64,000 nucleotides of DNA from Ryuthela nishihirai (taxonomy: Eukaryota > Arthropoda > Arachnida > Araneae > Heptathelidae). The number at the start of each line of letters is the position of its first letter. The first letter of the stretch is position 1. The stretch spans positions 19,200,001-19,264,000 of the forward strand of contig JAWZYU010000001.1 of the NCBI GenBank assembly GCA_038380435.1, in the 5' to 3' direction. This document shows, piece after piece, positions 22,011 to 33,237 of the stretch. A program made the position numbers and the translations under genes. Under the pieces are notes generated by a model. The model did no database searches. It saw only the letters and a list, made by a program, of their open reading frames with translations, and was not told where the DNA came from.

Positions 22011-22989
22011 AGGAGGCGGATTAAGCATACTTACGAGCAGTTAGTCACCTTAGCACGAGTTGACAGATACGAGTTATTAACGAAGAGCAGAAATATTCAT
22101 TTATAGGAAATTAGTTCCCACGTTAGAAGAAACTGATCTAGAGAAATCCTACTTATGTCGGAGAGTTTATTATTTAAACACGAAATATTATATTTCATTC
22201 TTACATTAATCTTTCTGGTGGTAACTAAGTGAAAGATTAGAAATCGATAAGGACAGTAAAATAATGTTTTTTTTTATATTAAATTAAATATTTTGTAAAT
22301 ATATGTTTTTTCTGTTATTTATTAAAAGTCGAAAACAGGTTACAATGAATTAGAGACCAAATATTAAGCAGCAATATCTAGCAGAAATCCAATAATTATG
22401 TAGAATATATAGATCACATTGAATTCCAACTATATTTTTGAATCTCAAGTGATTATAAGATCTGTGTATATCGGTACCATGCCCTGATTCGGGAAAAAAA
22501 CGAAAGATCCCCCCCCCCCCAGATTCGGATCTGATCGGTACTAATAGATGTTGCATGCTTGAAAAATTTTCAAAGCTTAATCCCGATGGAAACTTCCATC
22601 TGAAAGATACACCTCTCAAAGTGGAAATCGAAACACCTCGGAGGAAGCAATGTATATCCCAGAAACTGACAGGACGGAAGCTATGGAGGTAGATGTGCAA
22701 ATGATAAAAAAAAGGAACGTAAGAACACCAGGATAGGATACAGGATAGTAGTGACTAACATCCCTACTATCCTGTATTCACAGATCGAAATGCTATTATG
22801 ATTTACTAAAACAATAACAAAACAGTTCGAAGAGTGATTAACTTTTTAATTATATTATCTTGTCAAATCTGTTATACTACGCTTTAAGCTCTAGTAACCA
22901 AATTATCATCTGTTCTAAAAGACACCATTTCACACTAATATTGTAGTTGCTTAAAACAATACTTGATACAGGATATGACTTTTTAAACA

Positions 22990-24090
22990 TTGCTTTTCAA
23001 ATATTTACATTTAATAACCATTTCAAAAGTTTAGTTTTAATTTCTTAATAAGTGCTCAGGCATGACAGACCTCTAGGTAGACATTAAAATTTTGGGTCTT
23101 TGATAAAATATCCGCGAATTATCACTCTTACTGTGAAAAATTAGCTCGACAAAATAATTTTCACACTTTCTCCTTTTATTGATCGCATGCAAAATTATAT
23201 CCTTGTATTCATTTTTAGAGCAATTTGTAATGGTAATTACATAAATAAGAAAAATGTTCTATAACAATAACTAACAAATTGTTCATATTATGAAAACTAT
23301 TTCCAAGTTATTCTTCATCAATCAATCATCATTACATATTTATTGAATTTAGAGTACTTTTTTGTATTCGTTTAATTTTGGGTCAATCAGATTTATATGT
23401 GCATCCATATATACTGATACCATAACTAATGATTGATTCGTAGAGAGCTTTATGTGTTATTATTATAACATCCATTAGAATAAGAGTTTTCAACTTTCAC
23501 ATTTTCTAAGTTTATCACAAGTATATTTTATGAACGATTTCCGTTTAAAATCATGGTCAATGAAAATTCTCAAATAACGAATTTTATTAACCTCTTCCAC
23601 ATTTGGACAGGAACATGCATTTTGGTAAATATTTAATTTATATTAACCCTTAGAGTTATGTGTTTTAATGGATAAGTAGTTAAGCTTGTTCCTACTCTGA
23701 ATGATCATATGTATCTTTTTCTCTTGATTTTCGAAAAGTTTGTTTTTCTGAAACAAACTTTTGCTGTATTTTAATCGTTTTGTTGTTTTAATCGTTTTTG
23801 TCCACATCTAACACCCACTTCTAAATTATACCTGCATTTAGCAGAATGATATCATCAGCAAACGTTAGTAGATTACCGGAAAAATTTACTTCTACTAAAT
23901 CATTTACATTAAAGAATCATTCATTTAAAAACCTTACTTCCATTATCTTGTATCCTGTATTACATGAACTTCTATTGAGACATGATTTAGCTTAGCAGTT
24001 AATTCTCTACGATTGTAAGCAAACCATGACCGTGTTTTAATTAATTCATCTTCTATCCCTTGAAACTTTTTGCTCTTTCGAATAAAGTTC
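22990..24090 (-). pseudogene. Jockey/CR1-like non-LTR reverse transcriptase relic
   Basis: On the minus strand, around 23870-23850, the sequence reads NLLTFADDIILLNAG: the RT catalytic box with FADD in place of YADD. Downstream, at lower coordinates, come EIVHKIYL and ALYESIISYGISIYGCTYKS followed by KIKRIQK, the typical block after the RT domain in Jockey and CR1 LINEs. There are many stops and shifts. The 5' part and the 3' tail are not clear. Confidence 0.72.
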
Positions 24091-24475
24091 TGATTGACAT
24101 TTCAATTGTATTATAGACATATTATTTTATTTTCCTTCTAAATATAAAATCAATTTTTTTTCATCACCCACCACTTCTTTAATTAAAATACTTTCCTAAT
24201 AAAAATTGACAAACACTGCTATTATGTCTCCTGGAACAAATCATTCCAACACTCTAAATACAGCGAGCTAATGCTCTTATGTGTTAGGTTTGTTTTTGTC
24301 CAACCCAAACACGTGTTTTCCTCCACGCCCAGGGGGCTAATCCTTAAAAAAATTATAAGAAAGAATTGAACACACTCAATTTTAACCTACAACATGTAGG
24401 AAATATATGAAAATATTTTCATTAACTTGTGACAAAACTTCCTGATAAAGGGCTATTACGGATTTATTCGCATAC

Positions 24476-24541
24476 CTTCTCCGATGCCGGCCCCTTAGAA
24501 TCTCTCTGTGTCTTCAAAATAGCTTGAACTGGATCTGACAT
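24476..24541 (-). CDS. candidate first coding exon with splice donor, weak
   Basis: Minus strand: an ATG at 24541 opens 22 codons, MSDPVQAILKTQRDSKGPAS then EK, ending exactly at GAAG|GTATGC, a good splice-donor match. A TATAAAA sequence lies about 125-130 nt upstream (24671-24665), with a TCA initiator-like trinucleotide 29 nt after it (A at 24642). The composition is coding-like and the block is GC-richer than its flanks. I recognise no family and found no acceptor exon. This rests on a chain of short motifs and may be chance. Confidence 0.22.
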
Positions 24542-24641
24542 AGATTATAACGAGTATTTGGAAATCATGTCATGTTGTGAGAAGCCATTCCTGTTACACA
24601 GTAGTATACAGTTCCTTCAAGATAGAGGATAATAGAGGTTG

Positions 24642-24671
24642 TGACCAAACGCGTCTGAGAGAGCTTTTATA
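24642..24671 (-). promoter_or_regulatory. candidate TATA/initiator core promoter
   Basis: On the minus strand TATAAAAG (24671-24664) is followed 29 nt later by TCACA, spacing typical of TATA-Inr promoters. A short open exon with splice donor lies about 100 nt downstream. TATA-like words are frequent in AT-rich DNA, so the support is weak. Confidence 0.22.
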
Positions 24672-25079
24672 TAAGGTTTATAAGGATATCAGGTGTAAGG
24701 GAGAAATCCATTGCTTCGAGACTTGTGTTTGTAGGTACTGATGTATTCCTGGAGTAATGAGAAGCAGTCTTAAATTGTGAGTTGTTTTACAATCATGCAG
24801 GTTGAAGAATAATGGATGATATTGCAGAAACTCAGCTACGGTGTCTGAGGTGAGAGGAGTTTTTGAATTTCTAATAAGGTGGCTGGTTTAGAAATTCGAA
24901 GTATAGCGTTGTGTATTCCTTCTGCTTGAGGAAATTATGAGATTGCCGTGGAAAGTAGTTTCTAGCTTTTCAATGTTTTTGTGATATACCAGTAATAGCT
25001 CGCTGGAAGGTATTGAGAAATGGGTCTAAGGGTATCTTTGAGAACTCTTGAGTTCCATTTGAATTTTAGTAACTGAAGT

Positions 25080-25424
25080 TTAGGTAGGTTCTGTTGAAAG
25101 AAGTATAACACGTGTCATCTGATATGAAACATGATGAAATTTATGTTTTAAAATATAGTTTTCTCTAATCCAGTGCGAACATGCTGTGTCATTTCCTGTG
25201 TTTCCAGGCAGGAGAATTATATACCCACACGGATGCTGAATGTTCGGTGCCTCATCGATTTCAGCACTGTTTGCTGCAACAATTTTTCTTAGTATGGTCG
25301 AAACGTCGGCAATGGGTATAGCTGCGATGTTTATCGAAAAGAGTCGTTTTAAGAAGTTTCCATCATACACGAATTCAATTGGACAAAGAAGGCCTAGAAT
25401 AATCACAAGAGTGGGTGTGGGCAT
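25080..25424 (-). CDS. candidate secreted-protein exon, unrecognised
   Basis: From the ATG at 25424 the minus-strand ORF (about 114 codons) starts MPTPTLVIILGLLCPIEFVY, a plausible signal peptide with a hydrophobic core. A polar, coding-like stretch follows (IPIADVSTILRKIVAANSAE, then NIQHPCGYIILLPG). Three Cys and a probable secretory start suggest an extracellular protein or a first exon of one. A GTATAT after PC could be a splice donor, in which case the remaining codons are intron. No family was recognised and there is no confirmed promoter. Confidence 0.3.
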   Translation of the reverse strand: MPTPTLVIILGLLCPIEFVYDGNFLKRLFSINIAAIPIADVSTILRKIVAANSAEIDEAPNIQHPCGYIILLPGNTGNDTACSHWIRENYILKHKFHHVSYQMTRVILLSTEPT

Positions 25425-25656
25425 TGTGGTAGATAGTTCACGTCGCAAAAACAGACGCAGCTCGAAAATAATAAGTTTTAATTGGAATTCATTATGTAAT
25501 TCCTCTATTCTGATAATAATATGTAAGTCACGTGGCAGAAAACGTGCACATAATGCATCAGTAAATAAATTAGCTGTTACTTTTATTCTCTATAAGAATA
25601 AAAGCAACAAACTAGACAAACAAGACATACATATTTTTCTCTCTTTTAATCCAGTT

Positions 25657-27872
25657 ATATAACTATATAGTTTCAGGTGGTAAAAATCGGGGTAAAATCC
25701 GAAAACATTCGAAAATATCACACCGTATACATATGTAGACCTGAATCTAGAAGAAAAGAGAATTAAAGTCGGGGGAAAAGCTGTCTAAATGAAAGAGGGA
25801 ACGTCGTTCCGGTGTAAACTATTTCCATACAAATTTTGAATATTGGTTTCGGTTCATTTTGGCTAAATTATATTTGTAATTCGAAAAATATCACGAGCTA
25901 AAACAGCTCTAGCAGTACATAGAGTATAACATGATTATTTCTTGCGAGGGGAATAGAAGGCGTATAGAAGTTAGGTTTTCTAGAACTTTCAGGCATTTTG
26001 ATAATGTACTCTATAAAGCTTGAGGATTTGGCTGCTGCAATGGGATGGCTTTTCTCTTTTAGCAAAACGATGAAATCTGTATTTCCTAAATCTGTAACAA
26101 GGCGGACAATTTCTTCTTCTTGAGGGAAAGTTCACCGTCCTGCAAAAAGATGCATTTGTAGAAGAAAGTATTGCATCAGTACGAAATTTTGCATGCATTG
26201 GTATGATTCATGGTACTTCGCACAGGATGCCATGTTTATAATAATTTGTCCATACGGTGTAAATTCACCTTTATTGGTCAAAATGTTTCACTTACCTCGT
26301 GTCTAGTCGAAATGTTTGTAATAATACAGTTAGTCATTTTTATTACTCTAAAATATTTTAAAGCAATCGGTTTTCCTTTTTCAGTCTTCATTACTCGATA
26401 ACCATCTATTATATATATCATTTATTAAAATGAAACTGCATTTAGCGTTTTCTATTTCTACTTTTATCTTCTTTTAATATAATTAAATACACATAAACAG
26501 TAGAAAATATAGCATTAGCCAAAGTATAGTAAAGATATTGAATATAGATATATTTTTAAAACCACTAAAACGGAGGGAAATATTATTTTGGGAGGCGGGA
26601 AATTTTAACGACGAACAGTGTAACTTTCAAACTATTTATCAATTATTCAAATATTTCATATAAGTCTACTTCTCTGTTTGAAAAACCAACTTGGATCACG
26701 CCTTAGAGAAAGCAGTGGTAGTTGTAATTGACTTCTTTTAATTCGGTAAATAAGAATCTTAGTTGCATTTATTAGTTCCAAACGTAAACCTATAGTGATA
26801 TTTGAAATATGATATTTCATATTCTTTATGCTTGATATTTCGTTCGTAAGATGCTAATTAGGAATGGTGAGAACTGTTTGTGAGAATCATGTCTCATCGC
26901 ATATATGTATGGAAGTTTTTGTGAATGTATAAGGGAATACAGGGTGCATCTAATGCGGGGAAGAGGACAAGGATCCTCGCCCTTTGAGAATGCTGGCAAA
27001 GGTAATGGAGGTAAACATTAAATTATGTTTATTTCATGTATTTTTCAAGCTTTTTTTTAAAAACCTCAATAACGAGTAGGGAAATGTTATACTGCAATGT
27101 TATTCCAATCTCTCTCCCCACACCTACTTTTTTCTGGTTAGATGGAGTCACTTTGAACCACCTTGCTCATTCCTCCTTTATATTTTACAGATCCGGGCCT
27201 GAGTGAGTGTGTTTGTTTGGTAGCCCAATTTCTTTGATGGGACCGACAATGTAATGAAATGCAAAACATAAACTAAATGCAATACGAATCATTGATATAT
27301 AAATATTTCGAAATTGAACATTTCAGTTATCATTTAATTGCGATTAGGAGCTAAATTTGACAAATTTTATATATATATTAATTTCCATTAATTCAGAAAT
27401 TTTTCTTAAAATTGTTCTATTCAATATCGATCGATAATAATCGATCCACATTCCAAATATTAAACTCTTGTTAATAAAAAATATTACCTAACAATCAGCT
27501 GCTTTCGTACATTTATGTCATATCTGTTTTATAGCTGCAGAGTCAGTTTTATGTGGTAATGATTGCAGGGCAGATCTGATTACCGAACAAGAATGTTGGA
27601 GGCAAAGCCCTCCGCATTTCATGAGAATGATAGCAACCGAAAAGGAGGAGAAAAAAAATTATATATAAACGTTACAAATATTTTTCAAATAATGTTTCAA
27701 AAAACACTGAGACAGAGGGAAATAATTTATGCCGAAACGACGTTCCCTCTTTCAATAAGTTGAATGTATATATGAAAATATTACATCGTATATTTATGTA
27801 AGGTATGATATTTTCTATTGTGTACCGGATTTCACCCCGATTTTTACCATCTGAAACTACATATTTAAATAA
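25657..27872. mobile_element. candidate TIR element, 2.2 kb, uncharacterised
   Basis: The left arm (25657-25815: AGTTTCAGGTGGTAAAAATC, ending AAAGAGGGAACGTCGTT) recurs inverted at about 27735-27872. The matched outer phrase is AGTTTCAG-TGGTAAAAATCGGGG and the matched inner phrase is GAAAGAGGGAACGTCGTT. The arms are about 135-160 bp. The interior has no recognisable transposase, although one minus-strand stretch near 26100 reads IVRLVTDLGNTDFIVLLKEK. It could be one element or two related solo pieces in opposite orientation. Confidence 0.45.
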
Positions 27873-27873
27873 C

Positions 27874-28088
27874 GGCTCGGGGTGGCTCGGGGTGGTTAGT
27901 GTGGCTCGGGGTGGGGGAAGGGTCATACTTTATGCACGTTAAAGAGCACGCTGGATGGCTTTGAAAGATGTCTTCGATCTCTCCTAACAGCTGCTTAGTG
28001 GAAACAGTTCCTTAAACAATTTTGATTTTTAGGGTATTTGTGACCGTTATGTGAAAAAAAAGGATCGCTCAGAAAAATCCAACTTAAT
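27874..28088 (+). mobile_element. partial SINE1 behind a small GGCTCGGGGT array
   Basis: The unit GGCTCGGGGTGG occurs three times between 27874 and 27915. The SINE1 middle and 3' body follow (GCACGTTAAAGAGCACGCTGG, then CTAACAGCTGCTTAGTGG), diverged and without a clean tail. The small array may derive from the GGGTGGCTC start of a SINE head. Confidence 0.65.
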
Positions 28089-28299
28089 AACAACTGATGA
28101 TTTTATTCTTCAGTCGATTCACAAACAACTCTAAAATAGTGTTTCAAATATTACTATAACAAAGTAAGTGATCCAAGATCATTAGAAATTAAATATTTAG
28201 GATGATTAGTAATAGGCAATCAATAACACTACACTACTTAGGGAAAAAAGAAACTAAAAAAAATGGAATGTTATGCCAATCGAAAACCAAATTGGATGT

Positions 28300-28735
28300 T
28301 TCATAACTTCAAAAATTAGACTTTTAGAGTTAAATGTTGCAAAAGATAAAGGTCTATATCACGTCCATTTAAGTTCTGAATTTCAAAAGTCACTGTTTAC
28401 AGAGTTATGGAAGCTGGAATATTAACAACAGTAATGCCACTTCTGACACAAAAATTAACTGATATTGAAGCAATAATTTACTGAAACTTCCAAAATATAT
28501 ATTCTAATATTTTTTCAAAAAATGATTATACACTCTTTTTATTAAATAGTTTGAAACAATACTTATTATTTAAGTTTTAATTAGCCTCTGAAGTAAATTC
28601 TTATGACTAGCAGTACTGTTTGAAGTATTTTAGATTTCACAATTCTTTAAATATTAACCTGGACATTGTTGAAAATCCAGAGTTAGATAAATTTGATTCA
28701 GATGTTAAATTTATTTTCAGCCAAATTTTTTCTTC
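28300..28735. repeat. decayed copy of the 18.0-kb foldback MITE family
   Basis: Left-arm-like phrases (CAGAGTTATGGAAGCTGGAA, TATTAACAACAGTAATGCCA) and right-arm-like phrases (TTCTTATGACTAGCAGTACTG) match the arms of the element at 18049-18620. The outer ends are not recognisable. Confidence 0.5.
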
Positions 28736-29667
28736 CCAATCAATAGATATTTAGCGAAGCACTATCCTCAAAACTTCGTTTTTTTGCCTTCAGAGATCTC
28801 ACCAGGCCCCCTCTGAATGGGTTCAGAATTCTATATCATTCTCCATGCTGAACAAGTGCAAATACATTTTACAACAGTTTGCGAGTTAGGGCGTGTCGGA
28901 AGGTTTCGGGCAAGTCTAAAGTTTGAAACAAGTCCAATCAGTGACCTAGAATATGTAAATATATTATCACTGAATTCATCTACCCCTTTAGGTGACAAAT
29001 AGAAACTTAGAATTCATTGGCAAAAAAAGTAATGAAGATACGTTGTTTAATTTTGCAAAATATAAACGTCAAATTAAGCTATTTATAACAATTTTAAAGC
29101 AAAGTTTACATTTTTGTAGCGATATGAACTTGAAAATGCAAATATCCTTGGCTTCATTCCTCTATTTACATTAATTCTTATGAAGCAAAAATCTTGATAC
29201 ACAGATACACAGATCGCAATTTTACGTCTCTGTCCCTTTGTATCCGCATCTCGGATGTATTAATTTGTTGATCCGTATTATCAGAGTTCCAAAATAGAAA
29301 ATTTATTGTTTCTGTGAAAGCAAACTGCAGAACAAATGATGATGTAATAAACTGCCATCATAACCAGAACTCAACGTTTAAAGATATATAATTAGATGAT
29401 AGTTTTAGAACGCAAAATTTTAGAAGTGAATGAAAGGTTTTCGAATTTTATTGCAGTAACACAAGATGCAGTTTTAAAATGTAGAAGTAGTTTAAAGAAC
29501 ACCAAAAAAATTAAAACCATAAGGAATAATGCTGGATTAATAAATTCAATGAATATAAGAAGACAAATAACCAAACGGTATAACGGAATGATGAAATCAA
29601 TCATTGTAAAGTATATAAAAACTTATTAGCAGCTTTAAGTAAGGCTAGGGTTATCAGATACCAATGT

Positions 29668-30150
29668 TATAAAAGAAGAACAAAAAATCTAGAAATGGCG
29701 TCAAAGGAGGACAAAAAGTTAGAAATAGAGTCACATGAAGAAAAAAAGCTAGAAATAAAGTCATATGGAAGAAAAAAAAGTTATAAATTGAGTTAAAGAA
29801 GAAAAAAAATCTAGAAATGTTGTCAAAGGAGGACAAAAAAGCTACAAAGTCAGTCATATGAGGAAAAAAGATAGAAATGGAGTTAAAGCAGGACAAAAAA
29901 AAGCCAGAAATGTCGTCGAAAGGGGAACAAAAAGCTAGATATGGAGTCATATGGGGGAAAAAAGTTATAAATGGAGTTATAGGAGGACAAAAAATCTAGA
30001 AATGGCGTCAAAGAAGGACAAGAATGAAGCTCCAGAAACGATGTCAAAGGAAAGCAAAAAAAGCTAGAAATGGAGTCACATGGGAAGAAAAGATAGAAAT
30101 GGGGTAAAGGAGGACAAAAAAGCTAGAAATAGCATCAAAGGAAAAGGTGA
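29668..30150 (+). repeat. degenerate minisatellite, unit about 28-32 bp
   Basis: About 15 variants follow one another on the pattern GGAGGACAAAAAAGCTAGAA followed by ATGGAGTCAWATG or ATGGCGTCAAA. Two unit types alternate, one with GTCATATG and one with GTCAAAGGAGGAC. It is purine-rich on the + strand. Long pyrimidine-rich ORFs on the minus strand (Phe-rich) are by-products. Confidence 0.8.
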
Positions 30151-30864
30151 ATTTAAAAAAATTATGTGAACTTTATTTCAAATACAGAATATAGTTCAGT
30201 TAGAAAATTGCTTGCAATACACTTTAAAATACGACATTTTCTTATTCTCACTTGATAAGAAAACAAGATTTTGTCTTAACTGGTATAGTGGTTAGTGAAG
30301 GAATTAATTAAAGGAAACACACTTTATGTCAACTATGACTCAACCAACAATAACTTCGGTTGTGATAGGGCATGATGCTCTTATAATGAGAAGTCCTGTA
30401 CAAAATATGAGTAGTTTTTAGGATCCTTCGCTGTCCTTTAAGTTTTAAAATATAAAAATAACTGTCCTAACTTTCATAACGACATCTATCAAAGCTGAGT
30501 AGCAAAATTTTGCGTAATTTTCAGCTCATTCTTTTGGTGCTCTGACAATGTAAATTGCTGATATTGGGTATTACACAAAATAATAACTTATAAAATATTA
30601 ACATATTGACTTTAGTATTCACGACTTGCATTTACAGCAAATTATGTCATAGCTAACAGTAAATTATATGACACTCACGAAAACAAAACCTTTAAAGAAG
30701 AGAAATGAAAACAATTCTAATTTTAGTTTCAAGTCAAGTTTCAGGGGTAGTATGTTTCACGTGCTTAATAAGAAAAAGGATATTTTCATGTTTTTCCGTC
30801 ATAAGGGATGATGTATTGTAATCCTAATTAGGGCAACAAAATAAGATTGCTATAGAAATAAATT

Positions 30865-31140
30865 AATAGGCAACTAGCAGAATTTCCCGGCGTCACTCGG
30901 GCCTCGAAATGATGCTTCATAGGCATATTGTTAAGGGGTGAGCAGGCACTTGTTCCTAATTGAAATCACGTCATCAGTAGCGGAAGTTGTCAGCTCCCCG
31001 AAATTTCGTAGGTACACAACGGTGACTCGATGTTATTATCTATCTAGGATTTAGAGGCCGGGTTCCTAGCTGCGGTAGGTAGGGATTGAACCCACCGCTA
31101 ATATCCGAAATCTCTGGAGGCCTCTGCTGTCGCCTATTTT
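30865..31140. repeat. GC-richer repeat-like block with a weak tRNA-like piece
   Basis: The block starts AACTAGCAGAATTTCCCGGC and ends near 31135 with a minus-strand sequence containing GGGTTCAATCCC, a B-box-like motif. It is richer in GC than its flanks, which suggests an inserted element. I cannot name the family, and the tRNA-like fold is not convincing. Confidence 0.3.
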
Positions 31141-31436
31141 ATGAATGGAGAGTTGAAAGTTCTAAATGGAGAAGCACGTTGTCGAACTCCAAGTTATCAA
31201 TGGACAAACGTTTCGGAGCAAAATTTTGGGAAATGACCTAATCTAAGGAACTATCTTAGAGTGCAATAAGCTACAGGGACATGAAGCTGTAGACGATGTT
31301 TGGTGATACTAGCTTTGTTCATCTAGGAGGAGGTGTGGAAGAAACAGTCCCACACTCAAAGACAGACAAATTCTCTATTTTACATATATATAAATAAGTC
31401 TCATCGAAGAAAGAATTGGAACACAATAAAAGAATT

Positions 31437-31512
31437 ATAAAAATAAATAAATAAATACCCTCTCAAGCAGCTGCTTGCCACAGAGGTCTGACAGGAGCCT
31501 GTCAGTTTATGC
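31437..31512 (-). mobile_element. SINE2 3' fragment
   Basis: This is the inverted 3' end of SINE2: AAATAAATAAATACCC, TCTCAAGCAGCTGCTTGCC and GTCTGACAGGAGCCTGTCAG. The tRNA-like head is absent. Confidence 0.8.
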
Positions 31513-31899
31513 GGATTACAAAACAAAAGTAACACTAAACCGATTGAAATAATTAATGAGGATGAAACTTTTTCCCTTACAAAGAATCCTTTTGAATTTG
31601 TAAATAGATTTAACATGTATTATACAAAGAATTTGATCGGGAAATGATATTGGAAACATACACTTTAAATAATAGGATAACGTCTATAGATAGCTTCTTT
31701 CAAAGTTATATGCGTCTATCTATATTACTGAGATTCAGTTAGAAGATGTTGCGAAAAGATTATAAAATGATAAATCTAGAGGTGTTCAGATTATCAAATA
31801 ACAGTAAAAATTATCAAGCCGATATTTTTGAAAAAAAAATCATGTTTCTTAATAATAAATCTTTTCATGAATGTACTTTTTCGAAGTGTTTTTAAAATA

Positions 31900-32600
31900 G
31901 ATCTAGTTAAAACAATTTACAAAGGGGTAGAAAGAAATGCATAGATAATAATTATCATCCTATTTCCTTACTTTCAGTTTTTCTAAAACCTAACAGAAAT
32001 CAATTTATTCTAAAATTTTGGATGCTTTAGATAAATTAAACATTTTTTTTTTTCAGAAAACCAACTCGGATTTTAGAAAATATAAATATAATATGATTTT
32101 AGAACTTGCATATCATATTTCTAAGTATAATTTTATTATTTTTTGACATCAAAAGAACTTTTGATACTATTTCACATGATATTGTATTATATAAAATTAA
32201 AAATTTAGGTTTTCCACAAAACATGAGAAATGGCTTATGACGGAAAGTAAAGGGTTAAAATTGTAAACTGAATTAGTAATAAACTAAATCCTTACTAAAT
32301 TATTATTATTATTGTAATTTTATCTGTTTCCTTCATCAGTTGTAAATAAGTTTACTTTGTAACTGAAATTGTTATGGGGTACCTCAGGGATCAGTATTAG
32401 GCCCTATGTTTTGTTTTTTTATCTATTTTACCGATTTATTTATTATTTTAAATTTAAATGTTAAAATTATTCCTTTTGCTGATAATATTGCTATTATATA
32501 TTCGGGTGATAAGGATCAATTGAAAGTAATGATTATGGAAGATTTTTAGGAATATGAAGGAATAAACGGGATTAAGGCTTTTGCTTATAATACGAGATCA
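31900..32600 (+). pseudogene. Jockey/CR1-like reverse transcriptase relic
   Basis: The + strand shows, in changing frames, FDIKRTFDTISHDIVLYKIK (RT motif A with FD-K-FD), then GVPQGSVLGPM (motif B) and PFADNIAIIY (motif C region with FADN in place of FADD, so the second catalytic Asp is Asn). The order and spacing are right for a LINE RT domain. Multiple stops and AT-rich expansions make it clearly dead. Confidence 0.82.
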
Positions 32601-32893
32601 TCAGAGAATATATTATTAGTAGAGACACCTGTAAAGTTCTACAAACATTTCTTCAAACAGTTTGAAAACTGAGAGAAGTTTAATTGCTTTAAATAACAGA
32701 TATAGGAAATAGATTATAAATGTTTTTAATTTATTTTCTTTTCTTTTCAAGGATTCCATATTATTATTATTGTATTAAATTCTTTTCTGTAGTAAGATAT
32801 TCTAATTAAATAACTTTAATTTAGTAAATGAAGCTCATAGGCATCATTAAATATTTTTATTAAAGAAATTATTTGACCTACAAACGAGTAAAA

Positions 32894-33217
32894 TAGGGTG
32901 GGCCGAAAAAAATTCAAAATTTTTTTCAAGTCGTAATACCGCGGAAAAGTTGCGAATTGGGGAGACTAAAAATGGGTTAAAAAAGAAATAAAATCGGTTT
33001 ATATCTTCCGGTCGCGCATGTGCTCTACATTTTGCCGAAATTTGGAAAAATTCACATTTTTACGATAATTTTAACTTTTTTAAATTAGCCTCTTCCGGAA
33101 TGTAATAGCTCAAATTCTTATGTATTAGAACCACAGAAAACAATGTTGAAATACTATTTAAATCCATCAACATCTTCCGGTCGCGCATTGCCTTCAAAAT
33201 TAATAAAATTTAGAAAA
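32894..33217 (+). repeat. left terminal inverted repeat with duplicated subterminal motif
   Basis: Within this arm the 17-mer ATCTTCCGGTCGCGCAT occurs twice, at 33003-33019 and 33172-33188. The mirror arm has it at about 35173-35189 and, with one change, at 35003-35019. Such subterminal repeats are plausible transposase-binding sites. Confidence 0.85.
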
Positions 33218-33237
33218 AAAATTACAAATAAAGGTGT

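Noticed and set aside
22350..22700. 116-codon minus-strand ORF with a Gly run
   Set aside because: The Gly run comes from a poly(C) tract and no motif or promoter is present; left as unannotated sequence.
29668..30150. CRISPR-like array
   Set aside because: Units are contiguous and degenerate with no unique spacers, and the genome is eukaryotic by all other signs.
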